Shown here: piece by piece, positions 51,343 to 59,365 of the stretch
Layout of the letters: the number at the start of each line of letters is the position of its first letter
Numbering within the stretch: the stretch's first letter is position 1
From: Holophagales bacterium
GTDB taxonomy: Bacteria > Acidobacteriota > Thermoanaerobaculia > UBA5066
Direction: 5' to 3'
NCBI GenBank assembly: GCA_016716705.1
Contig: JADJVF010000016.1
Location: forward strand, 57,047 to 121,046
DNA: 64,000 nt
Notes under the pieces: generated by a model
Seen by the model: only the letters and a program-made list of their open reading frames with translations
Database searches by the model: none
Told to the model about the DNA's origin: nothing
Made by a program: the position numbers and the translations under genes

Positions 51343-52272
51343 CTGAGCGCCGCGCTCCTCCTCGGCCCTGCCGCCTGCCTCGGGTCGGCCGCGCTCTGGG
51401 CGCTTTCCGCGAACGTCTACGCGCGGGCGGCCCGCCTCTCGAGCCCGATGGCCGTCAACTTCATGCGGGCGAGCCTCTCGTTCCCGTTCTTCCTCGTGGC
51501 CGCGCTCGCGATGGGCCCGGCGGGCGGGCTGGCGCAGGTGACGGCGGACCGGGCGGGGTGGCTCCTTCTCAGCGTCGTCGGGAGCTACGTCGTCGGGGAC
51601 GCTCTTTTCCTCGCGAGCGCGCAGCTCCTCGGCGTGCCGGCGGCGCTCGCGATCGCGTCGACCTACCCGCTCTGGTCGGCCTTCGCCGGCTGGGCCTTCC
51701 TCGGGCAGAGCGTCGGCCCGGCGGGCCTCCTGGGCGTCGTCCTCGTCGTCGCAGGCGTCATTACCGTGGTCCGCCGCCCCGCGATGGAAGCCTCGGACGG
51801 GGAGGGGCCGGGCGGCGGCTTCCGGACCCGCTCCGGGCACACCACCGGCGTTCTCCTGGCAGCCGCGACCTCGCTCTTCTGGGCCCTCAACACGTTCGCC
51901 ATCGCGAGGGGCGGCGCGGACCTGCCGGTCGCGGGAGTGAACACGTTCCGGATGGGCTTCGCGATTGCGCTCATGCCGCTGGCCCGCATCCTCGTCCGGG
52001 GACGGGAAACGAGCCTCCTCGTCCCGGCTGCCGAGATGCGCCGCTCCTGGCCGTTCTTTCTCCTGGAGAGCGTGGGAGGGACGGCGCTCTTCGTCGTCGG
52101 CCTGACCCACTCGCCGCTCGCCGTGGCGGCGGCCCTGACGTCCCTCGCCCCCGTCCTCTCCGTTCCGTTCGCCTTCCTGATCGGACGGGAGCGCATCCGC
52201 GGCCGGGTGCTCGTCGGAATCGTCGTGGTGACGGCGGGGATCGTCCTCCTGGTCGGTTTCGGACGGGCCTGA
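51343..52272 (+). CDS. EamA/DMT-family transporter, unusual start
   Basis: About 310 residues with ten predicted helices in two EamA repeats (SPMAVNFMRASLSFPFFLVA and VAGVNTFRMGFAIALMPLA). The first ATG (51448) lies within the first repeat and would remove helix 1 (ACLGSAALWALSANVYARAA), so translation should start earlier. GGGAGG at 51330-51335 sits 7 nt before an in-frame CTG (51343), and no ATG, GTG or TTG is found there. Either CTG is used or a base is wrong. Substrate unknown, probably a metabolite exporter. Confidence 0.75.
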   Translation: MSAALLLGPAACLGSAALWALSANVYARAARLSSPMAVNFMRASLSFPFFLVAALAMGPAGGLAQVTADRAGWLLLSVVGSYVVGDALFLASAQLLGVPAALAIASTYPLWSAFAGWAFLGQSVGPAGLLGVVLVVAGVITVVRRPAMEASDGEGPGGGFRTRSGHTTGVLLAAATSLFWALNTFAIARGGADLPVAGVNTFRMGFAIALMPLARILVRGRETSLLVPAAEMRRSWPFFLLESVGGTALFVVGLTHSPLAVAAALTSLAPVLSVPFAFLIGRERIRGRVLVGIVVVTAGIVLLVGFGRA

Positions 52273-52337
52273 GCGGGCGGAGAGCCGGGGCGGCGTCCGG
52301 TGGATATGGCCGGCCCCGACTCCCGTCCGGAAGGGCT

Positions 52338-53078
52338 TCAGCCCCCCCAGGGCATCTTGGGCATCTCGACCTTCTTGACGGGTCCCTTGATCGCCGAGAC
52401 GGCGCCCGACCCGGAGTCGAGGACGCGCATCTCGGTCGTCCCCATCGGCTTGCCCTTGTCATTCGTCGTCACGGTCTTCTCGTAGAGGCGGCCGAAGGGG
52501 ACCGACTCGCTCATGCAGAGCTCGGAGTCCGTCGTCCCCTTCATCCGCACGATGACGATCTTGACGTCGAACGAGCCCTGGATCCGGTACTTCTCGCCGA
52601 CCTTCCCGTCGGCCGAGCAGGGGCCGATCGCCGTGACGTTGGCGCCGTAGTCGACGTACGACGCGAATGCAGCGCCCACCTGGCTCATCATGTCGGCCGG
52701 GTACTCCATCGCCTCCTTGCCGTCTTCCTGCATGATGATCGTCTGGACGTACTTCATGTAGTCGAGAGCGTTCTTCTCGACCTTGAAGTCCGTGTTCAGG
52801 AGGTACTTCAGCGTCGTCGGCTTTCCCTTGGTCCCTTCCATCGGAACGGAGCGCATCTCGAACCAGGTGCTGTCGCCGTCGCCGCCCAGCCGCGACATCG
52901 TCACCTCGGTCTTCTGGACCTTCCCCTTCGGGTCGGTCGAGGTCTGCTCGTACTTCACCCAGCTTCCGGGCTTCGTGGAGTTGAAATAGGCCTTCTGGAA
53001 CGTCGCGACGTCGGCCGCGGGGGCGGACGAGCCGACGGCGAGGAGGAGGACGGCCGAGAGGACGGGAATCCGCTTCAT
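52338..53078 (-). CDS. Secreted hypothetical protein
   Basis: 246 residues with a signal peptide (VLSAVLLLAVGSSAPAAD). The mature protein is beta-rich with one pair of Cys residues (IGPCSADG, SELCMSES) that could form a disulfide. Motifs include WVKYEQTSTDPKGK and WFEMRSVPMEGTKGKP. No known domain recognised; it resembles periplasmic proteins with LolA-like sheets only in general character. Start 53078 has AAGGAGAG upstream. It stands between EamA and POT transporter genes. Confidence 0.65.
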   Translation of the reverse strand: MKRIPVLSAVLLLAVGSSAPAADVATFQKAYFNSTKPGSWVKYEQTSTDPKGKVQKTEVTMSRLGGDGDSTWFEMRSVPMEGTKGKPTTLKYLLNTDFKVEKNALDYMKYVQTIIMQEDGKEAMEYPADMMSQVGAAFASYVDYGANVTAIGPCSADGKVGEKYRIQGSFDVKIVIVRMKGTTDSELCMSESVPFGRLYEKTVTTNDKGKPMGTTEMRVLDSGSGAVSAIKGPVKKVEMPKMPWGG

Positions 53079-53185
53079 CGAATCTCTCCTTGGGCGGGCA
53101 AGGCCCGCCGCGACCTGGAACGATGCCACGGACGGCCCGGCTGCGCACGCGCCGGTCGCGGTTCGCCGCCGGACGGCCCCGCCGG

Positions 53186-54669
53186 CTACTTTCCCGTAGT
53201 CCGGTTCCGGCTGATCAACGCGCCCCCCACGCCGAGCATCGTCAGGATGAGGGCCTGGACGAGTGTCTTGTACGAGATCTCCGACCCGCCGAAGAGAGCC
53301 TTCCAGAGGAAGAAGACGCCGACGACGATGAAGAGGCTGTAGAGGCCGATCATGATGACGCGCGCCTTCGCGGTCGCCTCGGGCGTGTCGTGCGCGAAGG
53401 TGCGGTTGTAGAAGAAGAGGCCGACGACGGCGAAGACGTCGAGGAGGACGAACAGGAGCCAGAAGTTCCGCGAGGCGACGATGCCTTCGGGCGTTCCGGC
53501 GAGCGGCTTGAGCCAGGCGCCGTAGAGCTCGCCGCCGAGCGAGGAGCCGATGAGGCTCCCGAAGACTCCGTAGAGGAATGCATAGCCCATGTAGACGGCC
53601 TTCTTGTCCTGCGGGGCGACGAGGCCGACGTAGCTGTAGTACTTCGGGTGGGCCGTCATCTCGCCGATCGAGAAGACGGCGATGCCGGTGATGAAGAGCC
53701 AGACGTTCTGCGCGAACGCGAGACAGAGGAAGCCGAGGGCGCCGATGGCCACGCCGCCGAGCATCGTCGGCAGCGGCTTGAGGTTCTTCACGATCCGGCT
53801 GACGAAGACCTGCAGCAGGATGATCGTTCCCCGTTGATCACCGTGACGAACTCGGCGTCGAACTTGAACGGCAGGCCGAGCGAGGCGAAGACGGCGTTCA
53901 TCGGGGCGGGGTCGATGAAGTCGCGGAGGAACCAGAGGACCGACCCGAAGTTCTGGAAGTAGAGGATCCAGAAGAGCGAGTAGACGACGATCATCAGCAT
54001 GAAGCGGGCGTCGCCGAGGACCATCGCGGCGCCGTGGGCGACGTCGCGGATCGTCTTGCGGTTCTCCGGAAGCGGCGGGTCCTCGTAGACGAAGATCGTC
54101 GGCAGGAACATCAGGGCGACGTAGGCGGACGAAGCGAGGAAGACGTACCGCCAGGAGAAGCCCTTGAGGATCGAGACGACGAGCGGCGCCAGGAACGCGC
54201 CGATGTTGATCATCCAGTAGTAGATGCCGAAGCCGAAGCCCGAGTTCGACTCGTTCGTCGAGCGGGCGATCGTCCCCGAGATGATCGGCTTGAAGAGGCC
54301 GCCTCCGGCCGCCATCACCAGGAGCGCGGCGAAGACCGCGGCGTAGGCCGACATGTACCCGGCGGCGAAATAGCCGGTCGAGAGCATGGCGAACGCGACG
54401 AGGAGCATCCGCCGGTAGCCGTAGCGGTCCGCGAGCGCGCCGCCGAGGATCGGGACGACGTAGTTGCAGGCGTAGATGAGGCTCTGCAGGAACCCGACCG
54501 AGCTCTCCCCGAAGCCGAGTCCCCCGTCGGCCGTCTTGGCCGTGAGGTAGACGGCCAGGACCGAGTTGAGTCCGTAGTAGGCCGCCCTCTCGAAGAGCTC
54601 CATGACGTTGGCGACCCAGAAGACCTTCGGAAACGACCGGAGGAGGCCGGCCGGCTTGGCTTCGCTCAT
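53186..54669 (-). pseudogene. POT-family proton-dependent oligopeptide transporter, split by a one-base deletion
   Basis: The N-terminal part starts at ATG 54669 (FWVANVMELFERAAYYGLNS, the FERxxYYG POT motif; GALADRYGYRRML, typical MFS loop). Frame is lost near 53829-53832 after FVTVIN. The C-terminal part (IVKNLKPLPTMLGGVAIGAL, GEMTAHPKYYSYVG) follows in another frame to the stop at 53186. Adding one G (minus strand) to the G4 run restores INGGTIILLQVFVSRIVKNL. The repaired protein has about 494 residues and 12-14 helices. The indel looks like a homopolymer error. It would import di- or tripeptides, fitting the adjacent aminopeptidase gene, which is divergent. Confidence 0.87.
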
Positions 54670-54750
54670 GGGGAGGGATGATAGGGGCGAACCGGTGGGA
54701 AAATGCCCGTTCCCGCCCCGCGGCGGAGCGAATCGCGAAAGGGGACCCTC

Positions 54751-56526
54751 ATGGCCCTCGTTGACCCCCACTCCTACGCCGACGACGCCCAGCCCCGGAC
54801 GAAGCACCTTCGGCTCCACCTCGCGGTGGACTTCGAGAAGAAGCGGATCGACGGGCGGGCGATCCTCGAGCTGGCCTCCCCGGCGGGCGGCCCGATGGAT
54901 CTCGACACGAAGGGGCTGACGGTCGGCGCGGTCACGGCTTCGGGCGGAGGAGAGGTCCTGTTCGAGATGGGGCCCGAAGACCCGATCCTCGGCCGGCGGC
55001 TGCGGCTGAAGCTGCCGCCCGGGACGACCGAGGTCCTCGTCCGCTACCACACGGCGCCCGACGCGATCGGCCTCCAGTGGCTCGACCCGGAGCAGACGGA
55101 AGGGAAGAAGCACCCGTACCTCTTCAGCCAGTGCCAGGCGATCCACGCGCGCTCGATGGTCCCGTGCCAGGACACGGCCCGCTTCCGCGTGACGTACCAC
55201 GCGGAGGTGACCGTCCCCGAGGCGCTCTCGGCCGTCATGTCGGCCGGGCCGTCGGGAGTGCTCCCGGGAAAGGGAACCCGGACGTTCCTGTTCGACATGC
55301 CGCAGCCGATCCCGACCTACCTCCTCGCCCTCGCCGTCGGAGAGCTGGAGTCGCGCGACCTCTCGCCGCGCGCCCGCGTCTGGGCCGAGCCGGCGACCGT
55401 CGAGAAGGCGGCGTGGGAGTTCGCGGGCGTCGAGGAGATGATCGTGAAGGCCGAGGGGCTCTTCGGCCCGTACGACTGGGACCGCTACGACATGCTCGTC
55501 CTCCCGCCGTCGTTCCCCTACGGCGGCATGGAGAACCCGCGGATGACGTTCCTGACGCCGACGCTCCTGGCGGGCGACCGCTCGCTCGTCGACGTCGTCG
55601 CGCACGAGCTGGCCCACTCCTGGACCGGCAACCTCGTCACGAACGCGACGGCCGAGCACTTCTGGCTGAACGAGGGCTTCACGGTGTGGGCCGAGCGGCG
55701 GATCCTCGAGGCGATCCACGGCGAGGAGGCCGCGACGCTCGGCTGGGCCATCGGGCAGAAAGCGCTCGAGGACTCCATCGCCCGCTTCGGCGCGGACTCG
55801 CCGCTGACGAAGCTCCGGACACACCTGGAGGGGGTCGACCCGGACGACGCCTTCTCCTCCGTGCCCTACGAGAAGGGAGCGCGCCTCGTCGTCCTCCTCG
55901 AACGGACGGTCGGCCGCGCCACGTGGGACGCATTCCTGGCCGACTACATGAAGACGTTCCGTTTCCAGTCGATCACGACGGAGGAGTTTTTCGCGTTCCT
56001 CGAACAGAAGCTCCCCGGGACGGCGGAGAAGGTGAACGCGGGCGCGTGGCTCGACGAGCCCGGGCTGCCGGCCAACGCTCCGGTCTTCCGCTCGGAGAAG
56101 GCCGAGGCGCTGGCGGCGCTGGCGGAAGGGTGGGACAAGGGCGTCCGCCCGTCGAGCGAGCAGATTGCCGGCTGGAACGCGTCCGAGACGCTCCTCTACC
56201 TCCAGCACCTCCCGCGGCAGCTGTCCGCCGCGGACTGCGCCGCGCTCGACGCGGCGTTCGGCCTGATGGGGAAGGGGAACTACGAGCTCCTCGTCGAGTG
56301 GCTGGTGATCGCCTCCGGGAGCGACTACGAGCCCGCCTTCGGGAAGATCCGCGAGGTCCTGTCGCGGGTCGGGCGGATGAAGTACCTCCGGCCGCTCTAC
56401 ACGGCGCTCGGCGCCACGGAGCGGACGCGGGCGCTGGCGCGCGACATCTTCGCGGCGGCGAGCCCGACGTACCACGGCCTCTCTCGTCGCGTCGTCTCGG
56501 GGGTCCTCGAGAAGTACGCGGCGTAG
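54751..56526 (+). CDS. M1-family aminopeptidase (leukotriene A4 hydrolase-like)
   Basis: About 591 residues. The exopeptidase motif PYGGMENP, zinc motif HELAHSWTGNLVTN with downstream WLNEGFTVWAE (HExxH-x18-E) and the C-terminal helical domain (SKxx-type repeats ending SRRVVSGVLEKYAA) define the LTA4H/cold-active aminopeptidase branch. No signal peptide, so cytoplasmic. AAAGGGGA lies upstream of ATG 54751. It probably trims peptides imported by the neighbouring POT transporter (inference from context). It is followed after 7 nt by an M50-like gene. Confidence 0.92.
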   Translation: MALVDPHSYADDAQPRTKHLRLHLAVDFEKKRIDGRAILELASPAGGPMDLDTKGLTVGAVTASGGGEVLFEMGPEDPILGRRLRLKLPPGTTEVLVRYHTAPDAIGLQWLDPEQTEGKKHPYLFSQCQAIHARSMVPCQDTARFRVTYHAEVTVPEALSAVMSAGPSGVLPGKGTRTFLFDMPQPIPTYLLALAVGELESRDLSPRARVWAEPATVEKAAWEFAGVEEMIVKAEGLFGPYDWDRYDMLVLPPSFPYGGMENPRMTFLTPTLLAGDRSLVDVVAHELAHSWTGNLVTNATAEHFWLNEGFTVWAERRILEAIHGEEAATLGWAIGQKALEDSIARFGADSPLTKLRTHLEGVDPDDAFSSVPYEKGARLVVLLERTVGRATWDAFLADYMKTFRFQSITTEEFFAFLEQKLPGTAEKVNAGAWLDEPGLPANAPVFRSEKAEALAALAEGWDKGVRPSSEQIAGWNASETLLYLQHLPRQLSAADCAALDAAFGLMGKGNYELLVEWLVIASGSDYEPAFGKIREVLSRVGRMKYLRPLYTALGATERTRALARDIFAAASPTYHGLSRRVVSGVLEKYAA

Positions 56527-56533
56527 GGGAGCG

Positions 56534-57202
56534 ATGGCCGTCACGAAGAGCGGGGCGAAGCGGCTTCTCGTGCCGCTTCTCCTCGCCGTCATCGTCTACG
56601 TGTTCTGGGCGACGATCTTCGTCTGGCCGCTGAGGCTCTTCGTGGTCCTCCTCCATGAGGTCTCCCACGGCCTCGCGGCGGTCCTGACCGGCGGGCGCAT
56701 CGTCTCGATCGAGCTCTCCCCGCAGGAAGGGGGGCTCTGCACGACCGCGGGAGGCTGGCCCTTCGTCATCTCCTCGGCGGGCTACCTCGGCAGCGCCCTC
56801 TTCGGGGCGCTCTTCCTCGTCCTCGGCGTCCGCGGGAAGCCTCGAATGCACCGGACCGTCACGGCGCTCCTCGGGGCGGCGCTCCTCGCCCTTACCCTCG
56901 TCTACGTGCGCAGCGCCTTCGGCTTCGTCTACGGCCTCTTCGCGGGAGCGCTCCTCCTCGCCGTGGCGCGCTGGCTTCCCGAGGGCGCCTCCAGCTTCGT
57001 CCTCCGCCTCCTCGGCGTCACGAGCCTCCTCTACGCCCCGTGGGACATCGCCTCCGACCTGATCCTCCGCTCGGTCCCCGCGAGCGACGCGAGCGCCCTC
57101 GCCCGCATGACCGGCATCCCGTCGATCGCCTGGGCAGTCCTCTGGCTCGGCGCCTCCCTCGCCATCGCCTGGAGGGCGGTCCGGATTGGGGTCAGGTCTT
57201 GA
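56534..57202 (+). CDS. M50B-like membrane metalloprotease family protein
   Basis: 222 residues with about six helices. LHEVSHGLAAVLTGGRI carries the HExxH zinc motif of the peptidase M50B-like family, near helix 2. A Gly-rich loop follows (GGWPFVISSAGYLGSALFG). Substrate unknown. The last codons and TGA stop lie inside the left arm of the perfect palindrome at 57188-57251, so insertion of that element may have changed the C-terminus. Confidence 0.8.
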   Translation: MAVTKSGAKRLLVPLLLAVIVYVFWATIFVWPLRLFVVLLHEVSHGLAAVLTGGRIVSIELSPQEGGLCTTAGGWPFVISSAGYLGSALFGALFLVLGVRGKPRMHRTVTALLGAALLALTLVYVRSAFGFVYGLFAGALLLAVARWLPEGASSFVLRLLGVTSLLYAPWDIASDLILRSVPASDASALARMTGIPSIAWAVLWLGASLAIAWRAVRIGVRS

Positions 57203-57251
57203 TTTTCCACTATAGCCTGAAGGCTATAGTGGAAAATCAAGACCTGACCCC
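57188..57251. repeat. Perfect 31-bp palindrome (REP-like element)
   Basis: Arms 57188-57218 and 57221-57251 are exactly complementary, separated by the 2-nt loop GA. The outer ends read GGGGTCAGGTCTTGATTTTC. It lies between convergent genes and supplies the stop codon of the M50-like gene. Its A/T-rich inner part contrasts with the host genome. Such elements are often mobilised by REP-associated transposases; none is encoded in the window. The hairpin could also block transcription from both sides. Confidence 0.92.
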
Positions 57252-57256
57252 TCGGT

Positions 57257-58480
57257 CTACTTCACGCGGGCCAGGAGCTCCTTCACGGCGTCCTTGTGGA
57301 CGAGGAAGCTGAGCATCTTCAGCTTCACGTAGTCCTCGTGGAAGAAGTAGTAGCCGGGGTGGTCGTTGTTCCAGGAGCTCGACCAGGAGTCCTTCACGAG
57401 GAACCAGTCCTTCCCTCCGCGGTTGAGCCAGCCGACGACGTGGAGGCCGTGGTCGTCCGTCGTGCTGCCGTTGCCGAAGCGGAAAGCCCGCGCCGCCTCG
57501 TCGATGTACGCCGAGGGGATGTCCCACGTCGGGACGACGGCGATGCCGGGAGGGCCGATGGAGTAGCCGGGCTCGGACATGTCGCCCGCGACGGCGACCG
57601 AGAAGCCGCCCTTCACCGCCCCCTTGATCGCCGCGAGGAACGCGTCGAGGGGAACGTTGACGTACTCCTTCCCGTGCCACCAGTTGTCGGGGACTTCGTA
57701 CTCCGCCTTCTCCCAGTAGGGTTTGTCCATCGTGGAGAGGAAGGCGACATAGTCGTCGGGGTTCAGGCGGACGACCTTCGCGAGGTACTCCTTCGGCGTC
57801 AGCGCCTGCCCGTCGACGACGACCGTCTCGGGCGGGGCGCCGAGGTGGTGGTCGAGGATCGCGCGGACGGTCGAGACGACCTGGGCCTCGTTCCACGCGC
57901 CCGCGGCCTTGACGCCGTCGAGGTAGGTCCTGATCTCGGCGTAGAGGGTCGACTCGTGGTCGTGGTCCTTCTTCCCCTCCTTGAGCCCCGTGTAGGCCTC
58001 GGCGGGGACGGCGCCGTGCTCGCGCAGGGCGCGCAGGACGGCCGCAGCCTGCGAGCCCTCGCCGTACGCCGACGTCCCGCGCGACCTCACCCAGCCCTTC
58101 GCCTTCTCGACGTGCTCCCAGTAGACGGTGTGGAGGGAGGAGAGCCGCAGCTCGCGCTTCGTGAGGCGCCAGGCTTCCGACTCGAGGAACGAGGTCGTCG
58201 AGAAGCACCAGCACATCCCCGAGAGCCCCTGGCAGACCGGGGGCTGGTGCCAGACCTTCGTGAACTCGGAGACGGCCTTCGGGGCATCGAACTTCGAGAA
58301 GTCGACCCACATCCGCTTCTTCGGCGAGGGCTCTTCCTTCCTTCGTACCTCGGCCTTGATCGCGTCGAGCTTTGCGTCCTTCTTTTCGGCGAAGACGATT
58401 CCGTCGCGGCGGTCGTCCGCCCGAAGGGCGGGAGCGGGAACGAAAGTGGCTGCGAGGACGAGGAGCGCGACATGCCTCAT
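57257..58480 (-). CDS. Secreted C1-family (papain-like) cysteine peptidase
   Basis: 407 residues with a signal peptide (HVALLVLAATFVPAPALRAD). The nucleophile lies in VCQGLSGMCWCFSTTSFLE, as in bleomycin hydrolase/aminopeptidase C-like enzymes, and the catalytic His in TDDHGLHVVGWLN. The third catalytic position reads VKDSWSSSW where papain-like enzymes have Asn (E/KNSW), so here Asp replaces Asn. The long insert between them (about 150 residues) is typical of C1B-type members. Start 58480 follows GAGGGG. Probably periplasmic or secreted. Confidence 0.85.
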   Translation of the reverse strand: MRHVALLVLAATFVPAPALRADDRRDGIVFAEKKDAKLDAIKAEVRRKEEPSPKKRMWVDFSKFDAPKAVSEFTKVWHQPPVCQGLSGMCWCFSTTSFLESEAWRLTKRELRLSSLHTVYWEHVEKAKGWVRSRGTSAYGEGSQAAAVLRALREHGAVPAEAYTGLKEGKKDHDHESTLYAEIRTYLDGVKAAGAWNEAQVVSTVRAILDHHLGAPPETVVVDGQALTPKEYLAKVVRLNPDDYVAFLSTMDKPYWEKAEYEVPDNWWHGKEYVNVPLDAFLAAIKGAVKGGFSVAVAGDMSEPGYSIGPPGIAVVPTWDIPSAYIDEAARAFRFGNGSTTDDHGLHVVGWLNRGGKDWFLVKDSWSSSWNNDHPGYYFFHEDYVKLKMLSFLVHKDAVKELLARVK

Positions 58481-58591
58481 GAGACCCCTCCGAGCGGAGG
58501 AGTCTGGCCCGCCGGGTCCAGCCGGGCAAGGCGGAAGCGGCAGCACCCTTCGCCACGCGGGCCGGGCCTTCAAAGCTCCCGGTTCCAGACC

Positions 58592-59365
58592 CTACTTTTT
58601 CGGTCGCAGGTCCATCAGCCAGAGGTCGGCCTGGGTGACGGACCAGATGACGAAGAGGTCCTTGTCGTCGGGGGAGAGCGCGAAGGAAGCCAGGACGCGG
58701 CGCTCGTCTCCCCTCAGGATCTCGCGAGTCCGCCCGCTTCCGGTGTCGACGATCTTCAGGGCGTTCCCGTCCTGGAACGCGATCCGCCGCCCGTCGCGGA
58801 GGAAGACCGGTTCCGACCCCGTTTCGGTCACGCGACTGTAGGTTCGCCTCCCGACGTCGTAGACGAGGATCCCCGCGAAAGACCCGTTCGCCCGGAGGGC
58901 CGTTGCCGCCACCTTCCGCGAATTCGGAGACCAGGACCTGGGGTAGCACCCCAGGCCCTCTCCCGGTGGTGGCGCCGGCTCGGGCAGCGGATCCTCTGGC
59001 GATCGCGGGTAGGGCAACAGCAGCAGGCGTTGCCCGTCGTCGACACTGCCAGCCGCGATCGTCCTTCCGTCGGGGCTCCAGACGGGGTTGACGAGCGTGT
59101 TCCCTAATCTCGACCGGGTGACGGGAGTGAGACCAATCCCGTCCACGTCGACGGTCCAGGCGTCGTACCCGCCGGCACGGTCCGAGTAGAAGAGGACCTT
59201 CCTGCCGTCCGGCGAGAAGGTGGGCCCACGATTGCGGAAGCCGTCGTCCGTCAGTCGGCGCAGTCCGGTGCCTTCGGTCATCAGGACGAAGATGTCTTCC
59301 TTGCCCCCGAAGCTCGAGAGGGTGATGAACCCTCCTTGTGGCCCCAGCTCTGGACCCTGGAAGCG
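58592..59365 (-). pseudogene. Orphan C-terminal propeller fragment of a kinase/TolB-like protein
   Basis: 258 codons in frame with, and directly after, the stop of the upstream kinase gene. The first ATG (59281) is about 28 codons inside. The sequence has typical propeller repeats (GPTFSPDGRKVLFYSDRAGG, NPVWSPDGRTIAAGS, ADLWLMDLRPKK) but neither a signal peptide nor a kinase domain. It is probably the 3' remnant of a second kinase-propeller gene lost by recombination or deletion; a separate protein from ATG 59281 (229 residues) is possible. Confidence 0.6.
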
